Notes under the pieces: generated by a model
Database searches by the model: none
What the model was told of the DNA's origin: nothing
Seen by the model: only the letters and a program-made list of their open reading frames with translations
Shown here: piece after piece, positions 1 through 6,368 of the stretch
How the letters are laid out: the number at the start of each line of letters is the position of its first letter
How positions within the stretch are numbered: position 1 is the first letter of the stretch
Made by a program: the position numbers and the translations under genes
Source: Sulfurimonas sp.
GTDB taxonomy: Bacteria > Campylobacterota > Campylobacteria > Campylobacterales > Sulfurimonadaceae
Length of the DNA stretch: 13,084 nt
Assembly (NCBI GenBank): GCA_021648465.1
Contig: JAKISR010000054.1
Span: 1-13,084, forward strand
Direction of reading: 5' to 3'

Positions 1-1
1 A

Positions 2-23
2 TATATTTAATATATGCTTCGCA
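2..23. repeat. Hairpin element, copy 1 (degenerate, at window edge)
   Basis: This 22-base element has a 5-base stem, a 5-base loop, the second stem arm and then the tail GCTTCGCA. It aligns without gaps to 89-110. Sixteen of 22 positions are identical and all six differences are transitions. The differences in the stem keep pairing: G-C becomes A-T, C-G becomes T-A, and C-G becomes T-G wobble. Its left flank may be cut by the window start. Function unknown. Confidence 0.5.
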
Positions 24-70
24 CTGTTCTTATGGATAACTTCTTTGTAAAAAAATTACTTCACATTTGC

Positions 71-122
71 ACTTTTTAAACTTACTCACGTACTTGATGT
101 ACGCTTCGCAACTTTAAAAAGT
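71..122. repeat. Nested palindrome containing hairpin element copy 2
   Basis: The outer arms ACTTTTTAAA (71-80) and TTTAAAAAGT (113-122) are perfect 10-base inverted repeats. Inside them lies a second hairpin, CGTAC (89-93), TTGAT loop, GTACG (99-103), followed by the tail GCTTCGCA, which shares its final G with the stem. It lies just past the 3' end of the histidine kinase gene, so it could help end or protect that transcript. However, no T-run directly follows the stem on the minus strand, so it is not a classical intrinsic terminator. A REP-like dispersed palindrome is the other possibility. Confidence 0.55.
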
Positions 123-170
123 ACAACGGCTTTTTTTTAAATACTTTTCATTTTAGATTTTACTTTGTAT

Positions 171-1319
171 CTAAATATTTTTAAAATTAATTATAACTTC
201 GGTTCCTTCTTTTTCTTTTGATTTAATATCAATCTTATACTTATACTCTTTTACAATAGCATCAACTACACTTAATCCTATTCCAAAACCACCAGCATAA
301 GAGTTAGCTCTTGTAAACTTTACAAAAACACTATTTAATTTATCTTCTGCAATTCCTATCCCTTCATCTTTAATACTAAAAGAATTCTGTGATATTGTAA
401 TTATTATTTTTGTATTTGGAAATGAATATTTTATGGCATTACTAAATAAATTATTTATAAGCATTTTTGCTTTTGTTGGTGCTATATGTAGATTACATGT
501 TGCTTTTTTAAAATTCACCTTTATATTTTTTTTATCTAAAAGTTCACTGAAGTATTTTATACTTTCTTCTATAATATTGCTAAAATTTATATTTTCTTTT
601 GCTTCACTTTTAGTATCAAAACTTAAGAAACTTAATGATGAGTAGATATCATAAAGCTGTTTTGTGCTAATAGATATATTTTGTATTATATTTTCATCAT
701 ATATTTTTTTACTTCTAGCTCTAGAAGTACTCATCATAAGAGCTGTAATAGGAGTATTTAATTCGTGAGTAGTATCTTTTATAAACTCTTCTATCTCTTG
801 CATCTTATTTTTTATAGGGCGTAAAAAAATATATGATAATACAACAGCAATAATTATTATTATAATAGCTATTATAATAGCTATTATAATAACATCATTT
901 TTTAATTTTTTAATTTTTTTTGTACATTCACTACTTTGTACAACAACATGTTCAATTTTCAAATGCCCAATTGTTGCTTGAGAAATTAAAGTAAATGTTT
1001 CATTTTTTTTATAATAGTTTTGTGAGAAGTCAACTTCTTGCATTGTGGAACCATATTTAATTGTATAATTATTATCATATAAAGCTACTGTAGAATTTTT
1101 AAAATCATTCAATACAAATTTTGTATTCATCATGTGTGATCTTATAATTTGAGCACTTACAATATTTACAATATTATTCATTTTGTAGTAGTTATTTTGC
1201 ATCTCCATAGCTTTTTGTGATGAAAAAAACCAGTAGCTACTCATAACTAAAAATATAAATGATGACAAAAGATATAATGTTAAAAAAGAGTAAAATGATT
1301 TTTTTGTTATGTTATTCAT
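171..1319 (-). CDS. Membrane sensor histidine kinase of a two-component system
   Basis: Likely an inner-membrane kinase of 382 residues that autophosphorylates on histidine and passes phosphate to the regulator encoded just upstream. One transmembrane helix lies at about 11-29, a periplasmic sensor region at about 35-140, and a second helix at about 142-165. No clear HAMP domain is seen. The H-box is DTTHELNTPI with H185. The ATPase domain shows the N-box around N294 (SNAIKYS), G1 DEGIG at 318-322 and G2 GGFGIG at 343-348. The ATG at 1319 overlaps the regulator stop codon (ATGAATAA), giving tight coupling. A TTG four codons upstream also opens the frame, but it sits only about two bases after the AGAGGA site. 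The stimulus is unknown; the sensor region matches no domain I can name. Confidence 0.93.
   Translation of the reverse strand: MNNITKKSFYSFLTLYLLSSFIFLVMSSYWFFSSQKAMEMQNNYYKMNNIVNIVSAQIIRSHMMNTKFVLNDFKNSTVALYDNNYTIKYGSTMQEVDFSQNYYKKNETFTLISQATIGHLKIEHVVVQSSECTKKIKKLKNDVIIIAIIIAIIIIIIAVVLSYIFLRPIKNKMQEIEEFIKDTTHELNTPITALMMSTSRARSKKIYDENIIQNISISTKQLYDIYSSLSFLSFDTKSEAKENINFSNIIEESIKYFSELLDKKNIKVNFKKATCNLHIAPTKAKMLINNLFSNAIKYSFPNTKIIITISQNSFSIKDEGIGIAEDKLNSVFVKFTRANSYAGGFGIGLSVVDAIVKEYKYKIDIKSKEKEGTEVIINFKNI
858..891 (-). repeat. 12-bp tandem repeat encoding the second transmembrane helix
   Basis: The unit ATAATAGCTATT occurs as two perfect copies (862-873, 874-885) with partial copies on both sides. 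Because 12 bases equal four codons, the repeat stays in frame and encodes the Ile/Ala run IIIAIIIAIIIIII in the kinase's second membrane helix. AATAGCTATT inside the unit is itself a perfect palindrome. Confidence 0.8.
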
Positions 1320-1965
1320 ATTTATAACCAATTCCTCTTATTGTTTGTATTTTATTTTTCCCAATCATCTCTCTTAATGTTCTTATATGTGAGCGAATTG
1401 TGGCATCGCTAGGTATGTTGTCAAAATCCCAAAGATTTTGTGTTAGCTCATCGTTTGTTATAACTCTTTGTTTATTATTGATAAAATATGAAAGAATATC
1501 ACTGCTTTTTTGACTAAGTGAAAATATTTGTGAGGATGTATTTATCTGTTTTAAATGAGATGAAAAAGTGATATCTTGAGTTATAAAAATTTTAGTACTA
1601 TTATCAATATTAAAAAGTTTTTTAGTATTTAATATACGAGCATCTAATTCTTCGAGCTCAAAAGGTTTTTTTATATAATCATGAGCACCTAAGCTAAAAG
1701 CTTTTTTAAGATAGGATGAATCTGTATATGCTGTTATTATAATAGTTGGTGTAGTATCATCGAAATCTCGTAATTCTGCTAAAAGTTCAAGGCCATTTTT
1801 GCCAGTAACATTTATATCAAATATAAAAAGATCATATTTATTTGATTCTAATTGTTTACATACTCCTTTGGAGTTAAAAGCATAATCAACACTCCAGGAT
1901 TCCCTTAGATAATCCAATAAAATATCAGATAATACTGCATCATCTTCCATTAAAAGTATTTTCAT
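1312..1965 (-). CDS. OmpR/PhoB-type response regulator
   Basis: A 217-residue DNA-binding regulator paired with the downstream kinase. The receiver domain is at about 1-115, with acidic pair D8-D9, phospho-acceptor D50 (FIFDINVTG), conserved T78 (IIIT) and K100 (IKKPF). The winged-helix effector domain is at about 143-217 and has typical features (SDATIRSHIRTLR, then TIRGIGYKYE at the C-terminus). Two in-frame ATGs are possible. The one at 1971 is only 3 nt from the AGGA site (1975-1978), while the one at 1965 is 9 nt away and gives the usual MKILLMEDD start, so I chose 1965. The gene lies first in a two-gene operon and is divergent from the cysteine-rich protein gene at 2123, a natural candidate target. 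Confidence 0.95.
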   Translation of the reverse strand: MKILLMEDDAVLSDILLDYLRESWSVDYAFNSKGVCKQLESNKYDLFIFDINVTGKNGLELLAELRDFDDTTPTIIITAYTDSSYLKKAFSLGAHDYIKKPFELEELDARILNTKKLFNIDNSTKIFITQDITFSSHLKQINTSSQIFSLSQKSSDILSYFINNKQRVITNDELTQNLWDFDNIPSDATIRSHIRTLREMIGKNKIQTIRGIGYKYE

Positions 1966-2026
1966 TTTCATTTATCCTATTTTGTGTATTAGATATTTTA
2001 ATGAATGTAAAAAGGTATAAAATATA

Positions 2027-2032
2027 ATTATA
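2027..2032 (-). promoter_or_regulatory. Possible -10 box for the two-component operon
   Basis: TATAAT on the minus strand, about 60 bases before the regulator start codon, in the 150-bp divergent gap. No convincing -35 box is seen, which is common in Campylobacterota promoters. The area is very AT-rich, so a chance match is possible. Confidence 0.4.
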
Positions 2033-2088
2033 TATTAGTAAGTTTAGATTTTATCATTGTACTACACAATTTATACACACAAATAGTA

Positions 2089-2094
2089 TATAAT
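2089..2094 (+). promoter_or_regulatory. Possible -10 box for the cysteine-rich protein gene
   Basis: TATAAT lies 28 bases before the ATG at 2123, placing transcription start near 2101 with a leader of roughly 22 bases that includes the AAGGA ribosome site (2112-2116). The divergent gap carries back-to-back promoter-like boxes, so a regulator bound here could control both sides. Confidence 0.5.
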
Positions 2095-2122
2095 ACCTAA
2101 ATTATAAAGATAAGGAAAGAAA

Positions 2123-2446
2123 ATGAAAATAACAAAAATATCAGCATTTATATTAGCTACTGTTTTATTTTTAGGCTTAAGTAGTTCTATAGTTAGTGCT
2201 GAGGGATTAAAAAGTTTAAATGTTGAGGATTCTAAAACTTGTTCCAGTAGTGATACACATAGTGATACACATAAAAAAACAAATTGTGAAACATGTGAAG
2301 ATTGTGTAAAAAAATCTCCAGATAAAGCAATGAAGTGTGGTTCTTCAAAAACTCCAAACAAAGCAATGAAATGCGGTAGTGGAAAATGTAGTTCTTCAAA
2401 ATCTCCAGATAAAGCAATGAAGTGTGGTGCTGGAAAATGTGGATGA
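2123..2446 (+). CDS. Secreted Cys-rich KCG-repeat protein, HvfA-like
   Basis: 107 residues. A Sec signal peptide is evident: MKITK, a hydrophobic stretch at about 8-24, and a likely cut after VSA-26. The mature part has nine cysteines (40, 55, 58, 61, 72, 84, 89, 101, 106), including a CxxCxxC cluster (55-61). Three repeats of the form PDKAMKCG follow, the last two extended to KCGSGKC and KCGAGKCG. The signal peptide plus C-terminal GKCG repeats resembles the HvfA family, whose EGKCG cysteines are converted to oxazolone/thioamide groups by a DUF692 (MNIO) enzyme with a DUF2063 partner, giving copper-binding peptides. That function is inference: neither partner is encoded nearby. Alternatives are an unmodified metal-binding or redox-buffering periplasmic protein. 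It appears monocistronic, with a good AAGGA site, a divergent two-component system and a strong terminator. Confidence 0.8.
   Translation: MKITKISAFILATVLFLGLSSSIVSAEGLKSLNVEDSKTCSSSDTHSDTHKKTNCETCEDCVKKSPDKAMKCGSSKTPNKAMKCGSGKCSSSKSPDKAMKCGAGKCG
2315..2443 (+). repeat. Intragenic repeats encoding the PDKAMKCG units
   Basis: Three coding repeats begin at 2315, 2351 and 2402, offset by 12 and 17 codons. Copies 1 and 3 are identical for 27 bases, or 31 counting the preceding AAAA, while the middle copy differs at several positions. The identity of the outer copies suggests recent duplication or gene conversion. Confidence 0.85.
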
Positions 2447-2452
2447 TAGTAA

Positions 2453-2510
2453 AAAACAAGCTAAAATTCTTTTAAGAATTTTAGCTTGTTTTCTTAAGTT
2501 TTTTTCTATT
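2453..2510 (+). terminator. Strong intrinsic terminator after the Cys-rich gene
   Basis: A perfect inverted repeat, with arms at about 2453-2471 and 2474-2492, forms a stem of up to 19 bp (AAAACAAGCTAAAATTC and its complement). T-rich sequence follows, with a T-run at about 2500-2505. The A-run on the left also makes it a possible terminator in reverse. It isolates the small gene from the downstream operon. Confidence 0.85.
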
Positions 2511-2729
2511 AATTTAGTGTAAAATGTTTTTCTTCTTCAAAATAATTAATAACAGCATCATTTAACTTTCATATTTTCATATTATATAATAGTTAATGCA
2601 AGCTTATTTAAATAAGAAATATTTTGGTATGCCATAACATAAATTGATACACAAAGGTTACACATTAGATGAGTACAATACATTACATAGAAAATTACTA
2701 TTTTGTGGAATTATACTAAAGGAGATGAT
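2511..2729. other. AT-rich gap upstream of the GMC operon
   Basis: No gene is recognised here. A TATAAT at 2585-2590 could be the operon promoter, with a leader of about 130 bases; a TACAAT at 2674-2679 is another candidate. Neither has a clear -35 box. On the minus strand an open stretch ending with a stop at 2509-2511 encodes about 19 residues ending EEEKHFTLN. It has no start codon and may be chance or a gene remnant. Confidence 0.4.
2719..2724 (+). promoter_or_regulatory. Ribosome binding site fixing the start at 2730
   Basis: AAGGAG is followed by 5 bases and then ATG at 2730. This supports a 59-residue product rather than the longer frame from 2703, whose start has no such site. Confidence 0.75.
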
Positions 2730-2909
2730 ATGTGTATCCCCCATGGTGCAACTGTTGGAGTAAGTAATGGTTTTATCGAAAAAAAGAAACCAAAACATAT
2801 AAAAAAAGTCTCTCAGGATCAGTTTGAAAGAGGTGACCCAAATTTTGTTGATGAAAGAATTATAAGTGAAGACAAAAAAGAAAAAAATCTTTTTTTGAAT
2901 CTTTTTTAG
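2730..2909 (+). CDS. Small hypothetical protein, first gene of the GMC operon
   Basis: I do not recognise this 59-residue protein. It starts MCIPHGATVGVSNGF and becomes strongly charged (EKKKPKHIKK, then an acidic/basic segment with DPNFVDERI). It ends in the hydrophobic tail NLFLNLF. No signal peptide or full membrane helix is visible, and it has one cysteine (residue 2). Translation is supported by a near-ideal AAGGAG site. Its stop lies 13 bases before the next start codon, which has no ribosome site of its own, so this gene may couple translation to the subunit gene. It could be a small accessory or assembly factor of the oxidoreductase, but that is inferred only from position. Confidence 0.6.
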   Translation: MCIPHGATVGVSNGFIEKKKPKHIKKVSQDQFERGDPNFVDERIISEDKKEKNLFLNLF

Positions 2910-2922
2910 TTAATTTAAAATT

Positions 2923-3429
2923 ATGACAGTAATAAAATCTCGTAGAATTTTTCTAAAAAATAGTTTTCTTAGTTCGGTATTGCTCATTACATATAGTGGC
3001 GAGCTATTTGGTGCCATTACTCCAATAAATACTATTGCACAAGTGCATAAAGATCTTTTCCCAGATAATAAAATGGCTCCAAATCAAAATGATATTAATG
3101 CTTCTTATTATTTAAACTCTATATTAAATCATTCTCGTATAACCAATGACAGGAAAAGATTTATAAGAAATGGTGTAAAGTGGCTTAATGAAGAATCAAC
3201 TTTAAAATATAGGAAAATGTATACGAAACTTTCATCGACTCAAAGACAAACTATTTTAAGAGATATTTCTAAAACAAATTGGGGAGAGAGTTGGCTTGAT
3301 ATAATTATGACTTATTTGCTCGAAGCGATGTTAGGTGATCCAATTTATGGAGGTAATAGAGCTGAATCTGGTTGGAAATGGTTAAAACATACAAGTGGAT
3401 TTCCAAGACCAAAAAAGGCATTTTTATGA
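2923..3429 (+). CDS. Gluconate 2-dehydrogenase subunit 3-like small subunit, Tat signal
   Basis: 168 residues. The N-terminus has a twin-arginine motif, SRRIFLK at 6-12, matching the S/T-R-R-x-F-L-K consensus. A hydrophobic stretch follows at about 14-31, so export by the Tat system is likely. The rest fits the gluconate 2-dehydrogenase subunit 3 family (small gamma subunits of membrane FAD dehydrogenases), including a C-terminal MLGDPIYGGNRAESGWKWL-like segment common to it. In characterised relatives this subunit carries the folded flavoprotein through Tat and stabilises it. The next gene, for the flavoprotein, overlaps by ATGA and lacks a signal, matching that scheme. No Shine-Dalgarno sequence precedes this ATG, so coupling from the upstream small gene is plausible. 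The substrate cannot be read from this subunit. Confidence 0.85.
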   Translation: MTVIKSRRIFLKNSFLSSVLLITYSGELFGAITPINTIAQVHKDLFPDNKMAPNQNDINASYYLNSILNHSRITNDRKRFIRNGVKWLNEESTLKYRKMYTKLSSTQRQTILRDISKTNWGESWLDIIMTYLLEAMLGDPIYGGNRAESGWKWLKHTSGFPRPKKAFL

Positions 3430-5084
3430 AGTATGATATTTGTATTATCGGAAGTGGAGCTGGTGGTTCACCAATAGCTTATGAACTCTCAAATATTGGA
3501 TATAGAGTAGTTGTTTTAGAAAAAGGACCATATTTAAAAGAAGAAGATTTTTCTAAAGATGAAGTGGCTATTAGTAGAAGAGATTTATATGCACCATTAT
3601 TAAAAGATGAACAGCATGTTATAAATCAGTATGAAGAGGATGGAACTGTAACACGATATGAAGGAAGTGAGTATAGTTGGAGTTTTTGGAATGGTTCAAT
3701 GGTTGGAGGTTCATCAAATCTTATGAGTGGTTATTTTCATCGTCTAAAGCCAAATGATTTTCGCTTAAAAAGTAAATATGGAGAGATAAGTGGCGCAAAT
3801 ATAGTAGATTGGCCTATAAGCTATGAAGATTTGGAGCCATACTATACAAAAGTTGAAAGTATTATTGGAGTCTCTGGTGATGCAAAGAAGCATAAATTTT
3901 TAGAGCCTCGCTCAACAAAAAATTTCCCATATCAGATGCTAGAAGTCAATGATGCAACTAAGTGGTTTGATTCTACATGTAAAGAACTAGGGTATGAATC
4001 TTTTCCAACACCAAGAGCTATTTTACCTTATGCCTCACTTAATAGAGATGGATGTGCATACTCAAATTTTTGTGGAAGTTATGCTTGTGCAACTGGGGCA
4101 AAGGGGAGTGCAAGAGCTGCTTTGCTTCAAAAATGTAATGCCAAAATTATAAGTGATGCATTTGTTTACAAACTTGATAGCGATGAAAAAAGAGTTACAC
4201 AAGCTTATTATTATGATAAAGATATGAAATCTCATATTGTTGAAGCTAAAATTTTTGTTTTGGCAGCTCAAGCAATAGAGAGTTCAAGACTTCTTCTAAA
4301 TTCTAAAAATAACTATTTTCCAAATGGTTTGGCAAATAATAATAATCAAGTTGGAAAAAATCTTATCTTTTCAGCTGGTGGAAATGGAGAGGGGCGTATA
4401 AGATTTGAGAATCTCACAAAAGAACAACAAGAAGCATTGATGCAACCAGGACTATTTTTTAATCGTTCCTTGCAAGATGAATACGAGTATAAAGATGGAG
4501 ATAGAAAAATAAAAGGCGGAACAGTAGATTTTTTATTTGAACACGCAAACATAATAAATCGTGCAAAAAAAGAGATATATGATGATAACGGTTCTTTAAT
4601 TTGGGGAGAAAATCTTCAAAAAAAAATGTTTAAAAATATTACAACTTCAAGAGTTTTAAAATTTGAAATTTTTAATGACTGGCTACCCACTGATTATTGT
4701 AATGTGATTATTGATGATAAAGTAAAAGACAAGTACGGCGTAAATGTAGGGGCAATAAATCTATATTCTCATCCACAAGATGTTAAAGTTGGAGAATATT
4801 TAGCTTTAAGAGCAAAAAAGATTTTACAACATATGGGAGCTGAAGATATCTATGTAAATATCTCATCTGCCCCACCACCAAATCTTGTAGCAGGTGGATG
4901 CAGATTTGGAGATGACCCTAAAATATCTGTTTTAGATGCTAATTGTAAAGCACATGAGTTAGATAATCTTTATGTAACAGATGCCAGTTTTATGCCAACA
5001 GGTGGAAGTGTGCCATACACTTGGAGTATTTATGCCAACTCCTTTAGGGTTTCTGATGTGATTAAAAATATATTAAAGAGTTAG
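3426..5084 (+). CDS. FAD-dependent GMC-family oxidoreductase, large subunit
   Basis: 552 residues, starting at the ATG that overlaps the preceding stop (ATGA), with AAGG about 8 bases upstream. The longer frame from 3372 would lie inside the upstream gene and bury the FAD motif. The FAD Rossmann motif GSGAGG is at 9-14, with acidic E32 ending the second strand (VVVLEKG). The GMC signature region is WNGSMVGGSSNLMSGY (88-103). The C-terminal GMC domain includes GGCRFGDDPKISVLD (490-504) and NLYVTDASFMPTGG (514-527). Cysteines 210, 216 and 221 (CAYSNFCGSYAC) sit where FAD-glucose dehydrogenases such as the Burkholderia enzyme bind a 3Fe-4S cluster. Likely role: periplasmic dehydrogenase of a sugar, sugar acid or alcohol passing electrons to the respiratory chain. 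The substrate is unknown, no cytochrome subunit gene follows, and the usual catalytic His/Asn motifs are not evident. Confidence 0.9.
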   Translation: MKYDICIIGSGAGGSPIAYELSNIGYRVVVLEKGPYLKEEDFSKDEVAISRRDLYAPLLKDEQHVINQYEEDGTVTRYEGSEYSWSFWNGSMVGGSSNLMSGYFHRLKPNDFRLKSKYGEISGANIVDWPISYEDLEPYYTKVESIIGVSGDAKKHKFLEPRSTKNFPYQMLEVNDATKWFDSTCKELGYESFPTPRAILPYASLNRDGCAYSNFCGSYACATGAKGSARAALLQKCNAKIISDAFVYKLDSDEKRVTQAYYYDKDMKSHIVEAKIFVLAAQAIESSRLLLNSKNNYFPNGLANNNNQVGKNLIFSAGGNGEGRIRFENLTKEQQEALMQPGLFFNRSLQDEYEYKDGDRKIKGGTVDFLFEHANIINRAKKEIYDDNGSLIWGENLQKKMFKNITTSRVLKFEIFNDWLPTDYCNVIIDDKVKDKYGVNVGAINLYSHPQDVKVGEYLALRAKKILQHMGAEDIYVNISSAPPPNLVAGGCRFGDDPKISVLDANCKAHELDNLYVTDASFMPTGGSVPYTWSIYANSFRVSDVIKNILKS

Positions 5085-5090
5085 TTGATT

Positions 5091-6314
5091 TTACTCTTCA
5101 AGTTGTCTATTTATATGTTCAGGTAACTCTTTACTTGTAGCAGCTCCAAGCTTTTCTAATTTTTTAAATTGACTTGTTAAGCTTCCAGCTCCAGAATGCA
5201 TTTTTGAAAAAGCATCATCGTAAGTTTTTTGCACTGTTGTTATTTGTTTCCCAAGTTTTTCAACACTATCTATAAAACCTACAAATTTATCATACAAAAG
5301 ACCAGCTCTTTTTGCTATTTCTTGTGCATTTTGTTGTTGATGTTCATACTTCCAACTATTCTCAACAGCACGAAGTGAGACCATAAGAGTTGTTGGACCA
5401 ACTAAGACGACACCTTTTTTAAATGCATAATCAAAAAGAGTTGAGTCATACTCCATAGCCATAAGTAAAGCACTCTCAACAGGAACAAACATAAAGATAA
5501 AGTCAAGTGTCTCCACTCCTTTTAGGTTTGTATAATCTTTATCACTAAGATCTTTAACATGCTTTTTCATAGAGGCAACATGAGCTTTTGCAAACAGCTT
5601 TTTTTGCTCCTCTTCCTGTGATGAAATATACTGCTCGTAAGCTGTTAGTGAAGTTTTTGCATCTATAATAATATCTCTAGTATCAGGCAGATGAACTACA
5701 ACATCAGGACGGTAGCGACTACCATCACTCTCATTCTCCATACTTACCTCTCTCTCGTACTCCTTGCCCTCTCTAAGTCCAGAATTTTCCAAAACTCTCT
5801 CTAAAATCATCTCACCCCAAATACCTTGAGTTTTACTATCGCCCTTTAGAGCATTTGTAAGATTTTTAGCATCTAAGCTCATTTGATGGTTTATTTCTTT
5901 GATACTTTTTATTTCAGCTTGAAGCATTGAGCGATCTTTTGCCTCTTTTATATAAACATCATCTATCTGTTTTTTAAATTCACTAAATTGTTCTTTTATA
6001 GGATTAATCATCTTTGAAAGGTTTTCTTGATTTTGAGTAGAAAATTTTTGTGAGTTAGATTCTAGTATTTTGTCTGCCAACTCTTTAAACTCTAGCTTCA
6101 TCTGATCTTTATTTTTTTCAAGTAATTCTATTTTTTCTCTGCTATTTTCGTTTATACCGTTAATTATCTCATTTAAAACAGCATTTTCTTTCTGAAGATT
6201 TGCTAATTTTTTTAGTTCTGTATCTAGTGAAGTTTTTAAACTTTTTACTGTAGTCATCCAAACACCAACAGCACCAAAAAGTAGCCCAATAATCACATAA
6301 ATAACTTCAATCAT
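5091..6314 (-). CDS. rmuC: RmuC-family DNA recombination protein
   Basis: 407 residues. An N-terminal membrane helix lies at about 3-21, then a long coiled coil at about 25-155 rich in K/E/Q/N, then the RmuC domain at about 160-350. Family landmarks are GIWGEMILERVLENSGL (164-180), RPDVVVHLPD (202-211) and IIIDAKTSLTAY (215-226). The Asp and DAK lysine fit a PD-(D/E)xK nuclease-like core. RmuC is linked in E. coli to limiting inversions at short inverted repeats; its biochemistry is poorly defined. The GGAG site (6326-6329) is 11 bases from the ATG. The gene is convergent with the GMC gene, only 6 bases between stops, and divergent from the methyltransferase gene. Confidence 0.95.
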   Translation of the reverse strand: MIEVIYVIIGLLFGAVGVWMTTVKSLKTSLDTELKKLANLQKENAVLNEIINGINENSREKIELLEKNKDQMKLEFKELADKILESNSQKFSTQNQENLSKMINPIKEQFSEFKKQIDDVYIKEAKDRSMLQAEIKSIKEINHQMSLDAKNLTNALKGDSKTQGIWGEMILERVLENSGLREGKEYEREVSMENESDGSRYRPDVVVHLPDTRDIIIDAKTSLTAYEQYISSQEEEQKKLFAKAHVASMKKHVKDLSDKDYTNLKGVETLDFIFMFVPVESALLMAMEYDSTLFDYAFKKGVVLVGPTTLMVSLRAVENSWKYEHQQQNAQEIAKRAGLLYDKFVGFIDSVEKLGKQITTVQKTYDDAFSKMHSGAGSLTSQFKKLEKLGAATSKELPEHINRQLEE

Positions 6315-6346
6315 ATAATCGTTTTCTCCAAAGAAAGTATTGCGAT

Positions 6347-6356
6347 ATTGTATGAT
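6347..6356. promoter_or_regulatory. Overlapping divergent -10-like boxes (rmuC / methyltransferase)
   Basis: On the minus strand TACAAT (6347-6352) would serve rmuC, with a leader of about 26 bases that includes its GGAG site. On the plus strand TATGAT (6351-6356) would serve the methyltransferase gene, with a leader of about 10 bases. The boxes overlap by two bases, so the two directions may compete for polymerase. Based on motif similarity only. Confidence 0.4.
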
Positions 6357-6368
6357 AAAATTACTTTT

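Noticed and set aside
2232..2459. Minus-strand open frames over the Cys-rich gene
   Set aside because: Their sequence mirrors the repeats of the plus-strand gene, they have no ribosome site, and the plus frame has a signal peptide and good start.
2509..2567. Minus-strand stretch encoding a tail ending EEEKHFTLN
   Set aside because: Only about 19 codons, no start codon and a stop just upstream. It may be a gene remnant but is too short to claim.
2712..2717. TATACT as a -10 box for the GMC operon
   Set aside because: Transcription from it would start at about 2724, cutting off the AAGGAG ribosome site that clearly serves the ATG at 2730.
5076..5098. AAGAGT / ACTCTT hairpin between the GMC and rmuC stops
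   Set aside because: The 6-bp AT-rich stem with an 11-base loop lacks a T-run and overlaps coding ends, too weak to call a bidirectional terminator.
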